Of a stretch of 64,000 nucleotides of DNA, positions 43,440 through 51,871 are shown one piece after another (positions within the stretch are counted from its first letter, which is position 1; each line of letters starts with the position of its first letter). Below the pieces are notes generated by a model, which worked only from the letters and a program-made list of their open reading frames with translations, made no database searches and had not been told where the DNA came from. The position numbers were made by a program, and so were the translations under genes. Origin of the DNA: Catalinimonas alkaloidigena (GTDB lineage Bacteria > Bacteroidota > Bacteroidia > Cytophagales > Flexibacteraceae); assembly GCF_900100765.1 (NCBI RefSeq), contig NZ_FNFO01000003.1, positions 595,348-659,347 on the forward strand. The letters are read 5' to 3'.

Positions 43440-45587
43440 TTACTTCAAGGCCACCTGTTGCTGATAGGCTTCACGGCCAGCGTCCAGGAATTCTACAAAA
43501 TGCTGTACGTCCAGGTCATATGCCGTCGGGGGCACCAGCGGCTTGCCCGTCACAGGGTCCAGGAGGAGGTAGTACGGCTGGGCGTTGTTGCCGTACCGCC
43601 CGATTTGCAGATCGGCGTTTTTCTTTCCGATGGTGCGTTTTTCCTTTCCGTCGTATTCCGACACGTACCATTCCGCTTCGGGCAGGTCGGTCTTATCGTC
43701 TACATACAGCGAAGCGATCACGAAGTTTTCGTTCAGGCGTTGCAGGACGCGAGGATCGGACCAGACCCGCGCTTCCATCTCGCGGCAGTTGACGCACCCG
43801 TGGCCGGTAAAATCCACGAAGACCGGCTTGTTTTGCGCGCGGGCGCACGCCATCGCCTGTTCCAGATCGAAATATCCCTGCAGGCCGTGTGGCAGGTGCA
43901 AAAAGTCATACTTGGGCGGTTCACATCCTTCGAGCGAATTCGAGGCCAGCACGCCAGTGCCACCAGCCCTACGTTGGTTTGTCAGGTCGAAGTCCAGCGT
44001 ATTCTGCGGCGGCAGGTAACCCGCCAGTGCTTTCAGCGGTGCGCCGAACAGGCCCGGAATCAGATACACGACAAAGCCCAGCGTGACCAGTGCCAGCAAC
44101 AGACGCGGCACAGAAATGCTTTCCAATACACTGTCGTGAGGAAGACGGATCTTCCCGAACAGGTAGAGCGCCAACCCGGCGAAAACGGCGATCCAGATCG
44201 CCAGATAAATTTCCCGGTCCAGCAGGTTCCAGTGGTAGGCCTGATCGGCCACGCTGAGGAACTTGAACGCCAGCGCCAGTTCCAGAAAGCCCAGCACCAC
44301 CTTGACGGAATTCAACCAGCCACCCGACTTGGGCAGATTGCTCAACCACTGCGGGAAAATGGCGAACAGGGTAAAAGGCAGCGCAAACGCCAGCGAGAAG
44401 GCAAACATGCCTGCGATGGGACGCAACACTTCTCCTCCGGCCGAGGCCACCAGCAGACTTCCGACAATGGGACCGGTGCACGAAAACGAAACCAACACCA
44501 ACGTGAAAGCCATGAAAAAGACCCCGACTAACCCGCCTTTGTCGGCTTGTGCGTCGACTTTACTGACCAGACTGCTGGGCAATACGATTTCGAACATGCC
44601 CAGAAAGGCCAGCGCGAAGAAAATAAATACGGCAAAAAACAAAATATTCGGCAGCCAGTGGGTGCTGACGAAATTGGCAAACTCCGGGCCGTTCAGCCGC
44701 GAAATCACCGTACCGATCAAGGTATAGATCAGAATGATGGAGAGTCCGTAAATCAGCGCCTGTTGAATGGCTTTGCTGCGTGCCCCGCCGCTGCGCGTGA
44801 AGAACGACACGGTCATGGGAATCATCGGAAATACGCAGGGCGTCAAAAGAGCCAGCAGTCCCGATCCGAAAGCGACTACCATAAAGCCCAATAAGCCTCC
44901 GCTGGCCGCTGTGGCAGTTGCCGCGGAAGAATAACGCGTCACTGCCGTTTGCTGCACAGTCGCCGTATCTTGCGCGGCCGGCATTTTGCCGGCGACGGCG
45001 GGTTCGGTGGTATCGTCCTGCACGTACGCGTCGCGCGTGACGTCCGCCACGGCTTGGGTAGGTTTTTCGTCCAGCGAGGCCTTACCGGTGGTCGGTTCGG
45101 ATGTGGATGTTGCTGCGTTGCCACTCACCCGAATGTCGCTGAAGGTGTGATCTTCCTCGAACAAAACGCACTGCCCGGTTTCGTCGGAGCAAATCTGGTA
45201 TTCGATGTGGGCCACAATGCTGGGATTGGCTTTCAGCATCCGCACTTTCTGCCGAAACTCCGCGTGCTTCTTGAAGTAGGTGTACTCGCCATCCCAGATC
45301 TCATCGTACTTCTTTTTCGGATTGATCGGTTTGATGTCGCCGACCAGTTCGTACGTCGCGTTCGGGGTAAACGTAAACTCGGTGACGTAAGGCCCCAGGT
45401 CAGGATCGAAGTCGGTGGAGTAGAGGTACCAGGCCGGATCGATTTCCGCCTGGAAAATCAGCTCGGTTTCGTCGCCTGCTTTCACTTCCTGTTTGCTGAC
45501 GCTGTACGTCCAGGTGGGCGGTTGCACCATTTGTGCCTGCAACACAAACGGCAGAAAGAATGCCAGGAGCATCCCGAAATAGTTCAT
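43440..45587 (-). CDS. DsbD-like thiol:disulfide interchange protein
   Basis: A 715-residue membrane protein with a signal peptide, an N-terminal immunoglobulin-like DsbD domain (about 25-150), a linker rich in Thr/Ala, an eight-TM CcdA-like module (GFMVVAFGSGLLALLTPCVFPMIPMTV; LVSFSCTGPIVGS supplies the two membrane Cys) and a C-terminal thioredoxin domain with GHGCVNCREME near residue 598. It carries reducing power from the cytoplasm to periplasmic thiols. The DsbD N-domain looks degenerate but still contains Cys in QICSDETGQC. Confidence 0.93.
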   Translation of the reverse strand: MNYFGMLLAFFLPFVLQAQMVQPPTWTYSVSKQEVKAGDETELIFQAEIDPAWYLYSTDFDPDLGPYVTEFTFTPNATYELVGDIKPINPKKKYDEIWDGEYTYFKKHAEFRQKVRMLKANPSIVAHIEYQICSDETGQCVLFEEDHTFSDIRVSGNAATSTSEPTTGKASLDEKPTQAVADVTRDAYVQDDTTEPAVAGKMPAAQDTATVQQTAVTRYSSAATATAASGGLLGFMVVAFGSGLLALLTPCVFPMIPMTVSFFTRSGGARSKAIQQALIYGLSIILIYTLIGTVISRLNGPEFANFVSTHWLPNILFFAVFIFFALAFLGMFEIVLPSSLVSKVDAQADKGGLVGVFFMAFTLVLVSFSCTGPIVGSLLVASAGGEVLRPIAGMFAFSLAFALPFTLFAIFPQWLSNLPKSGGWLNSVKVVLGFLELALAFKFLSVADQAYHWNLLDREIYLAIWIAVFAGLALYLFGKIRLPHDSVLESISVPRLLLALVTLGFVVYLIPGLFGAPLKALAGYLPPQNTLDFDLTNQRRAGGTGVLASNSLEGCEPPKYDFLHLPHGLQGYFDLEQAMACARAQNKPVFVDFTGHGCVNCREMEARVWSDPRVLQRLNENFVIASLYVDDKTDLPEAEWYVSEYDGKEKRTIGKKNADLQIGRYGNNAQPYYLLLDPVTGKPLVPPTAYDLDVQHFVEFLDAGREAYQQQVALK

Positions 45588-45704
45588 AACTCAAAGGTCG
45601 TTACGTGATGTACGCTTACGGTGCGCGGACGCGTATTCTTGGAAACGGAAGCCACCCGGCAAAAGATTCCCGCGGGTTGGTCGGGCGGCCGACGTTTCCG
45701 GCAA

Positions 45705-46343
45705 TTACAACTGGTGGTAGAGCAGAAACCCGAACAGGTACAGCCAGAGCACGTCCACAAAATGCCAGTAGAGGTTCACCAGCCGCAACCGCGACACTTT
45801 CACGGGATTCAGCGTCTGCAAAAATGAGTCCACGTAGTGATGATGACGCCAGCCGTCCACCAGTGCATAGGCCACCACCAGCATTCCCCCCAGCACGTGC
45901 GCCAGGTGCAATCCCGAAAAAAGGTACACAAACGCGCCAGCCGTATTGCCCTGCAAAGTAATACCTTCTTCCAACAGTTGCTGCCCGCCTAAGACCTGTC
46001 CCACCGCAAACACCAGCGCGAGCACGAAGGTGGCGCTCAGCAACAGGCGGTAGGTCAGAAATTTTTCCCGGTGAAAGGCGCGTCGCGCGGCCGTCAGGGT
46101 AAAGCTGCTGATCATGATGGCGGCCGTGGTAAGCCAGAAAATACGCGGCAGGGCAAAGGTTTCCCACTGGGCACCCCCCTTCCGAAGCACGTACACCACG
46201 CTGAGGAACAGAAAGATCAGGGCACTCCCCAGCATGCCCAGGTAGATCATCAGTTGATAGGGGTCCCGCCGGGCGTAGAGCGTGCTCCGCATGAACTGAC
46301 GTGAGGAGGAGACGGGTTTATGTTTTGAGAATTCGGATGGCAT
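45705..46343 (-). CDS. Heme-copper oxidase subunit III
   Basis: A 212-residue COX3-family membrane protein with five predicted TM helices. Conserved features include FALPRIFWLTTAAIMISS, LTYRLLLSATFVLALVF, and GLHLAHVLGGMLVVAYAL with YWHFVDVLWLYLFGFLL, where the Glu/His pattern of subunit III is seen. The ATG overlaps the upstream M1 peptidase stop by one base (TGATG). No subunit I or II gene is near, so this is an isolated copy. Confidence 0.9.
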   Translation of the reverse strand: MPSEFSKHKPVSSSRQFMRSTLYARRDPYQLMIYLGMLGSALIFLFLSVVYVLRKGGAQWETFALPRIFWLTTAAIMISSFTLTAARRAFHREKFLTYRLLLSATFVLALVFAVGQVLGGQQLLEEGITLQGNTAGAFVYLFSGLHLAHVLGGMLVVAYALVDGWRHHHYVDSFLQTLNPVKVSRLRLVNLYWHFVDVLWLYLFGFLLYHQL

Positions 46344-47983
46344 CACTTTTTGTCTGAAGTCACATAAAACGACTGTGTATCAATTTCTAATCCACTTTTG
46401 GCCGGCTTGGCCGGAACAAACTCCTGCCATGTTTGCGTAGGCGTGAGGGTTTGCCACACACCTCCCTTGGTGCGCACGCGCAGCGGCATGTGAAACCCTT
46501 CGGCGTCGGCTTTCCACTGGTACCGAACCCGATGTCCGGCACGGTCTACCTTGTACACGAATTGCGGCGGGCTGGGGTGGCGTAGGTACTGGTCAAAAAA
46601 TGCGGACAGATCGCATCCCAAATGTTGTTCCATGTATCCGATTACCTGCTCTGTAGTAACCGTCTGGTAGCGAAAGTGTTGCGCCAGTCCGTACAAGGTT
46701 TCAAACCAGAGCGAATCGTGGCCGATTACGTTCCGCAACGTGTGCAACATCCAGGCCCCTTTGTAATACATGTCGGCATCGTTCCAGCCGGTGTAGTTGA
46801 CCTCCAGCGGCCCCAGCATCGGCTCCCGGTTGGCAATGGGGTACACGTCCAGTCGTTCCTGAAGGTACGTTACGGAGGCATCGTATCCGAACCTGGCTTC
46901 GACGTAGAGTGCTTCTGCATACGTGCAAAAACTCTCGTGAATCCACATTTCGCCGTGGTCGCGGCAGCTCACGCTGTTGCCCCAATACTCGTGTCCGCTT
47001 TCGTGCACGATGATGTAGTCGAAGTTCCAGTGCGGCAGGTTTTCAAACTCGTTTCCGTACGCCACGGCACTCTGGTGCTCCATGCCCCAATAAGGCGTTT
47101 CGACCAGGGCGTAGCCATCGTCCCAAAAGGGGTATTTTCCGAACAACTTCTCGTAGATCGCCAGCATCGGTTTTACCTGCTGAAAATGTTCGCGGGCGCG
47201 CGTGGCGTGGGGCGGCAACACGTAGTAATTGAGCGCGAGCGTATCGCCGTCGTGACTGACGTAGGCATCGGTCAGTTCCGTGTAATCGGCAATGTTCAGC
47301 GTCACGTTGTAATTGTTGATGGGATAGCCTACAAACCACTCGAATCGGGTATATCCATCGGAGAGGGACGTTTGCCGCCGCAGTCGCCCGTTGGCGACGG
47401 CCTTCAAACCGCTCGGCACGTCCAGGCTGATCTGCATGCTATCCGGCTCGTCGGAGAGGTGATCTTTGTTGGGCCACCAGAGACTGGCCCCGGCACCTTC
47501 GCACGCCACCGCAATCCAGGGCTTGCCCTGCCCGTCGCTCGCCCATACGAAGCCACCGTCCCAGGGAGGCTTGATCGCTTCGGTGGGCCGTCCGTGGTAG
47601 GCGATGCGCAGGGCGGCTTGCTGTCCTGCCGGTACTGCGTGTGGCAGTTCGACCAACAGTGCGTTGCCATCGCGCTGAAAGGTTACTTCGGCCTCGTGAA
47701 ACGTAATGGCATCGACTTCCATGTTCTGGAACAGATCGACCTGCATTACCTGAAAAGGCTCCGTTGCCCTGAAAAAAATTTCGTTGGACCCGGTAATGGT
47801 CTGCTGAGCAGGATCAACCTGAACCTGCAGGTCGTAGTACGTGACGTCGTAGCACCGACGCATCGGATTCAGGCTACCCCGCAGGCTATCTTCTCTTGAA
47901 AAGGGCGTATGCTCCGCCCACGCTGCAGAAAAAATTCCCAGGCAGCACCACACAAACAGCCCCAATCTAGCCCTACTACGCAT
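46343..47983 (-). CDS. M1-family metallopeptidase
   Basis: A 546-residue exported zinc aminopeptidase. A signal peptide (LGLFVWCCLGIFSAAWA) precedes the M1 N-terminal domain (YDVTYYDLQVQVDPAQQTITG). The zinc site is HESGHEYWGN...WIHESF, the HEXXH-X18-E pattern, and the exopeptidase motif is replaced by YWGMEHQSA (GxMEH rather than GAMEN), common in M1 relatives. The ATG at 47981-47983 is preferred to a GTG two codons earlier. Cotranscribed with the oxidase subunit III gene by one-base overlap. Confidence 0.92.
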   Translation of the reverse strand: MRSRARLGLFVWCCLGIFSAAWAEHTPFSREDSLRGSLNPMRRCYDVTYYDLQVQVDPAQQTITGSNEIFFRATEPFQVMQVDLFQNMEVDAITFHEAEVTFQRDGNALLVELPHAVPAGQQAALRIAYHGRPTEAIKPPWDGGFVWASDGQGKPWIAVACEGAGASLWWPNKDHLSDEPDSMQISLDVPSGLKAVANGRLRRQTSLSDGYTRFEWFVGYPINNYNVTLNIADYTELTDAYVSHDGDTLALNYYVLPPHATRAREHFQQVKPMLAIYEKLFGKYPFWDDGYALVETPYWGMEHQSAVAYGNEFENLPHWNFDYIIVHESGHEYWGNSVSCRDHGEMWIHESFCTYAEALYVEARFGYDASVTYLQERLDVYPIANREPMLGPLEVNYTGWNDADMYYKGAWMLHTLRNVIGHDSLWFETLYGLAQHFRYQTVTTEQVIGYMEQHLGCDLSAFFDQYLRHPSPPQFVYKVDRAGHRVRYQWKADAEGFHMPLRVRTKGGVWQTLTPTQTWQEFVPAKPAKSGLEIDTQSFYVTSDKK

Positions 47984-48021
47984 ACACACGATAAACGATT
48001 TTAAACAAAAGCGGTACGTAC

Positions 48022-49464
48022 TTACAACTTCAGACAGATGTTTTTCGGTTCAGTGAAAAACCGCAAAACTTCCCAGCCGCCTTCACGCCCTACACCCGAC
48101 TGCTTCATCCCGCCGAAAGGCGTGCGCAGGTCCCGCAGCATCCAACAGTTGACCCAGACGATTCCGCTCTGCAAGGCGCTTGCCACACGGTGAGCCCGCT
48201 TCACATCCGACGTCCAGACCATCGCCGCCAAGCCATAGGGTGTGCTGTTGGCCCAGGTTACGGCTTCATCTTCCGTGTCGAAAGGAGTCAGGGTAACGAC
48301 CGGGCCAAAAATTTCTTCCTGGTTGGTACGGCACTGAGGCGACAGGCCTTCCAGGACCGTAGGCGCCATAAAAAATCCTTTGGTGCAACGGCCTTCCACT
48401 TGCACCGAATGCCCCCCGGTCAGCACGGTGGCGCCTTCGTCACAGGCCAGATCGAGGTAGGAGAGGACCTTCCTGAAGTGCGACTCCGACACCACGGCCC
48501 CTACCTTGGTGGTTTCGTCTTGCGGATCGCCGACTTGCCAGTGCGCCACTTCCTGCAGAAACGCTTCGCGAAATGGTTTGTAGAGGGCGCGTTCCACGAA
48601 AATGCGGGAACCACACAGACAGATCTGTCCCTGATTCGTGAAGGCAGCACGAACGCTCTCGCGCACGGCTTCGTGCAGATCAGCGTCGGCAAAGACCAGA
48701 TTCGGGTTCTTTCCGCCTAGCTCCAGCGACAGCTTTTTGAACAAAGGAGCCGCCGCGGCCGCAATGCCACGCCCCGTCTGCGTGCCGCCCGTAAACGAAA
48801 TCGCGGCCACATGCGGATGGGTAACCAACGCCTGTCCGGCTTCGGCCCCGCGCCCGTGTACGATGTTGAGCACGCCGGCAGGAAAGCCGATCTCTTCGCA
48901 AATTTCGGCCAGATGAAACGCCGTCAGCGGCGTTACCTCCGAAGGTTTGGCAACTACGCAATTCCCGGCGGCCAGCGCCGGGGCTATCTTCCAGGTAAAA
49001 AGGTAAAGCGGCAGATTCCAGGGCGAGATGCAGCCCACCACGCCCAAAGGAGACCGGACGGTATAGTTCAGCGCCACCTGGTCGGTCAGGTGCGACTCGG
49101 AGGCGAAATGCAGCATCGCCGTGGCGAAAAAACGGAAGTTCTCCGATGCACGCGGAATGTCGACTGCCCGGGCCAGCCACAGGGGTTTGCCCGTATCGCG
49201 CGACTCGGCCTGCGCCAGCGTTTCGTGTCGTGCCTCGATGGCTTCGGCCAGTTGCATCAGCCATGCCGACCGCTCGCGCACCGGCAGTGCTGACCACGCC
49301 GGAAAGGCGCGTTGGGCAGCAGCCACTGCGTCGTCGACATCGGTCGGACCCGAAGCGGGCACTTGCGCGAACACCTGGTCAACGGCCGGGTCCACGTCGT
49401 CCAGGTACTGCCCCGTGTGCGGTTCCCGCCATTTTCCTCCGATGTAGTTGCACAGTGTGATCAT
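48022..49464 (-). CDS. Aldehyde dehydrogenase, 2-aminomuconic/2-hydroxymuconic-semialdehyde type
   Basis: A 480-residue NAD-dependent aldehyde dehydrogenase. It carries SPWNLPLYLFTWKIAPAL, FTGGTQTGR, LELGGKNPNLVF with the base Glu and NQGQICLCGSRIFVE with the catalytic Cys. The CLCGSR flank and the C-terminal EPKNICLKL are typical of the 2-aminomuconic/2-hydroxymuconic semialdehyde group, which suggests tryptophan (kynurenine) or aromatic catabolism. No other kynurenine-pathway genes are in the window. It sits 18 bp downstream of an ABC exporter gene on the same strand. Confidence 0.88.
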   Translation of the reverse strand: MITLCNYIGGKWREPHTGQYLDDVDPAVDQVFAQVPASGPTDVDDAVAAAQRAFPAWSALPVRERSAWLMQLAEAIEARHETLAQAESRDTGKPLWLARAVDIPRASENFRFFATAMLHFASESHLTDQVALNYTVRSPLGVVGCISPWNLPLYLFTWKIAPALAAGNCVVAKPSEVTPLTAFHLAEICEEIGFPAGVLNIVHGRGAEAGQALVTHPHVAAISFTGGTQTGRGIAAAAAPLFKKLSLELGGKNPNLVFADADLHEAVRESVRAAFTNQGQICLCGSRIFVERALYKPFREAFLQEVAHWQVGDPQDETTKVGAVVSESHFRKVLSYLDLACDEGATVLTGGHSVQVEGRCTKGFFMAPTVLEGLSPQCRTNQEEIFGPVVTLTPFDTEDEAVTWANSTPYGLAAMVWTSDVKRAHRVASALQSGIVWVNCWMLRDLRTPFGGMKQSGVGREGGWEVLRFFTEPKNICLKL

Positions 49465-49482
49465 GGCAAGCAGAAGAGAGAC

Positions 49483-51249
49483 TTAGACCACCTCTTTATA
49501 CTGCATGCGGTGCAACTGCGCATAGTAGCCATTTTCGGTCAGCAGCTTCTCGTGCGTGCCGCGTTCCTTGATCTCGCCTTTGTCGAGCACCAGAATCTGG
49601 TTGGCGGTTTGGATGGTCGACAAGCGGTGGGCGATTACGATCGACGTACGCCCGAACATCAGCTTCTCGATGGCGTTCTGGATCATTTCCTCCGTTTCGG
49701 TATCGACCGACGAAGTGGCCTCGTCCAGAATGATGATCTGGGGATCGTATACCATCGCCCGGATGAATGAAATCAGTTGCCGCTGTCCGACCGAAAGGGT
49801 AGCCCCCCGTTCCATCACTTTATAGTCCAGTCCGCCGGGAAGGGCCTCGATAAACTTCCGGGCTCCCACCAGTTCGGCGGCTTCCCAGATGCGGTCGCGG
49901 CTGATGTCTGGGTTGTTCAGCGTGATGTTTTCTTCGATGCTTCCCGAAAAAAGAAACACGTCTTGCAAGACCAGCCCGATGTGGCTCCGCAAATTGGTCA
50001 GGTCGAACTCGCGGATGTTCACACCGTCGAGCAGGATTTCGCCGCGGTTGATTTCGTAAAAGCGGTTGAGCAGGTTGATGATGGAGGATTTGCCGGCCCC
50101 CGTCGCCCCGACCAGGGCCAGGGTCTCGCCTTTCTTTACCTGAAACGAAATGTCCTTCAGTACATAGTCGGCATCGTTGTACGCAAACCAGACGTTTTTA
50201 AACTGTACATCCCCTTTCAGTTTGGCAGGACGGTGTTCACCGCCGTTCACGATGTGCTCGCGGTTGTCCAGCAGTTTGAAGATGCGGTCTGTGCTCACTA
50301 CCCCCAGCTGCAACGTGTTGAAACGGTCGGCAATGGCACGTACCGGGCGGAAAAACATGGAGATGTACATGATGAACGCCACCAGCGTCCCGAAGGTCAC
50401 GTCTTCTTTCAACACCCCACGCGCGCCGTACCACACCAGCAAACCCGTTCCGATGGCGGCAATGATTTCGGCCACCGGGTAGTAGATCGAGTAATAGAGT
50501 ACCGACTGAATGTTGGCTTTGCGATGCACTTCGTTGATCTCCTTGAACTTCTCGTACTCCTGCGCTTCGCTACTGAAAATCTGCACGATGTTCATACCGG
50601 TGATGTGTTCCTGTACGAACGAGTTCAGGTTGGACACCGCCGTGCGTACATCGTTGAACGCGTACTTGATTTTCTCTTTGAAGATGTAAGTACTGATCAG
50701 CAGGAGGGGCAGGGTCGAAAGGCTGACCAGCGTCAATTCCCAGTCGGAATAAAACATCAGGGCCAGAATGAAGAAGATCTGCACCACATCGCCGGCCATG
50801 GCGGCTAGCCCTTCGGAAAAGACGTTTGAGAGCGTTTCGACGTCGGATACGTTGCGCGTCACCAGCCGGCCGATTTGCATTCGGTCGAAGAACTTCAACC
50901 GCAGGCTCAAAATGTGTTCGTAGAGCTGCACCCGAATGTCGCGGATCACGTTCTGCCCCAGCCAGCCGGAAATGTACGTGTGGGCGTACTGCGTGCCCGA
51001 CTGCACCACCAGCAGCCCCAGCAGGATGTAGAGCATGTTGCTCAGCCCGCTGTAGTCACCGGCAGCAATCTGCTGATCGATCATCACCTGAAACAGGTAG
51101 GGGCGAATCGGGCCGGAAAATCCCAACAGCAACGTCAGGAAGATCAGCAGGTAAAACATGCCCTGGTAAGGCTTGGCGAATCTCATCAGTCGACGCAGGA
51201 TACTCAGGTCGAATAAATTGCCACTTTTATCGGTTGTTGTTTCTTCCAT
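49483..51249 (-). CDS. ABC exporter half, BmrD/YheH-like (consensus Walker B, altered signature)
   Basis: A 588-residue exporter half: six TM helices (about 1-310) and one nucleotide-binding domain. Walker A is GATGAGKSS, the signature is LSVGQRQLISFIRAM with Val for the second Gly, Walker B is IIILDEATSSVD with the catalytic Glu, and the switch is IVIAHRLST. The partly degenerate signature with intact Walker B matches the BmrD/YheH/TM288 side of heterodimeric exporters. The likely partner is the half encoded at 51872-53656. Substrate unknown; a drug or lipid is plausible. Confidence 0.92.
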   Translation of the reverse strand: MEETTTDKSGNLFDLSILRRLMRFAKPYQGMFYLLIFLTLLLGFSGPIRPYLFQVMIDQQIAAGDYSGLSNMLYILLGLLVVQSGTQYAHTYISGWLGQNVIRDIRVQLYEHILSLRLKFFDRMQIGRLVTRNVSDVETLSNVFSEGLAAMAGDVVQIFFILALMFYSDWELTLVSLSTLPLLLISTYIFKEKIKYAFNDVRTAVSNLNSFVQEHITGMNIVQIFSSEAQEYEKFKEINEVHRKANIQSVLYYSIYYPVAEIIAAIGTGLLVWYGARGVLKEDVTFGTLVAFIMYISMFFRPVRAIADRFNTLQLGVVSTDRIFKLLDNREHIVNGGEHRPAKLKGDVQFKNVWFAYNDADYVLKDISFQVKKGETLALVGATGAGKSSIINLLNRFYEINRGEILLDGVNIREFDLTNLRSHIGLVLQDVFLFSGSIEENITLNNPDISRDRIWEAAELVGARKFIEALPGGLDYKVMERGATLSVGQRQLISFIRAMVYDPQIIILDEATSSVDTETEEMIQNAIEKLMFGRTSIVIAHRLSTIQTANQILVLDKGEIKERGTHEKLLTENGYYAQLHRMQYKEVV

Positions 51250-51394
51250 ACGTTGGTGCGCTGTAACTCCCTGTGCTCAAATGATGAACTCTATTTGCAC
51301 TATACAGGGCTAATTTTAGCTTTTAAGACCCTTTTGCAGAGTCGCGTAAGATTTTGAGGCGAAAATGCCCGTTTTTTTATCCACATTTAGGAAA

Positions 51395-51410
51395 ATCGTC
51401 TATTGACGAT
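51395..51410. promoter_or_regulatory. Inverted repeat between ABC exporter half and ArsR gene
   Basis: ATCGTC (51395-51400), 4 nt, GACGAT (51405-51410). A second pair, ACACGTG (51450-51456) and CACGTGT (51475-51481), lies nearer the ArsR start. Both are in the 264-bp divergent region and could be operator sites; neither has been tested. Confidence 0.3.
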
Positions 51411-51513
51411 GCCGGATTTCTCAAAAAATCCCTTTTTTTTGCAGCAACAACACGTGCGCTGACACCTTGACATCCACGTGTGTTTACGTACGTTCTCATC
51501 CTAAAACTACCTT

Positions 51514-51840
51514 ATGGCCTACACAAAAAAGGACGAATTTGATTACGAAGAGGTCACACTGGCCGCGTATGCCAAAGCCCTGGGACACCCCGCCCGCATT
51601 GCCATCCTCAAGCTCCTGGCCGAGCGTGGCAAATGCATTTGCGGTGACATCGTAAACGAACTGCCGCTTTCGCAGTCGACAGTATCGCAACACTTAAAAG
51701 AACTTAAAGCCGTAGGGCTGATCAAAGGTAAAATCGATGGCCCTCGTGTTAGCTACTATGTAGACGAAGAGACCTGGAACAAAGCCCGGATTTTCTTCGA
51801 CCGGATGTTCCGCCAGCGGATGCAACCCGTGATGGTATAA
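51514..51840 (+). CDS. ArsR-family winged-helix transcriptional regulator
   Basis: A 108-residue ArsR/SmtB-type repressor. The core reads [18 protein letters not shown], then [11 protein letters not shown] in which a C-x-C resembles the alpha-3 As(III)/metal site, and [21 protein letters not shown] is the recognition helix. A thiol-reactive or metal ligand is thus suggested. It is divergent from one ABC exporter gene and convergent with the other, so it is well placed to control them. Confidence 0.92.
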   Translation: MAYTKKDEFDYEEVTLAAYAKALGHPARIAILKLLAERGKCICGDIVNELPLSQSTVSQHLKELKAVGLIKGKIDGPRVSYYVDEETWNKARIFFDRMFRQRMQPVMV

Positions 51841-51871
51841 CTGCTTCTGCCGTTGTACGACAAGTGCCTCA

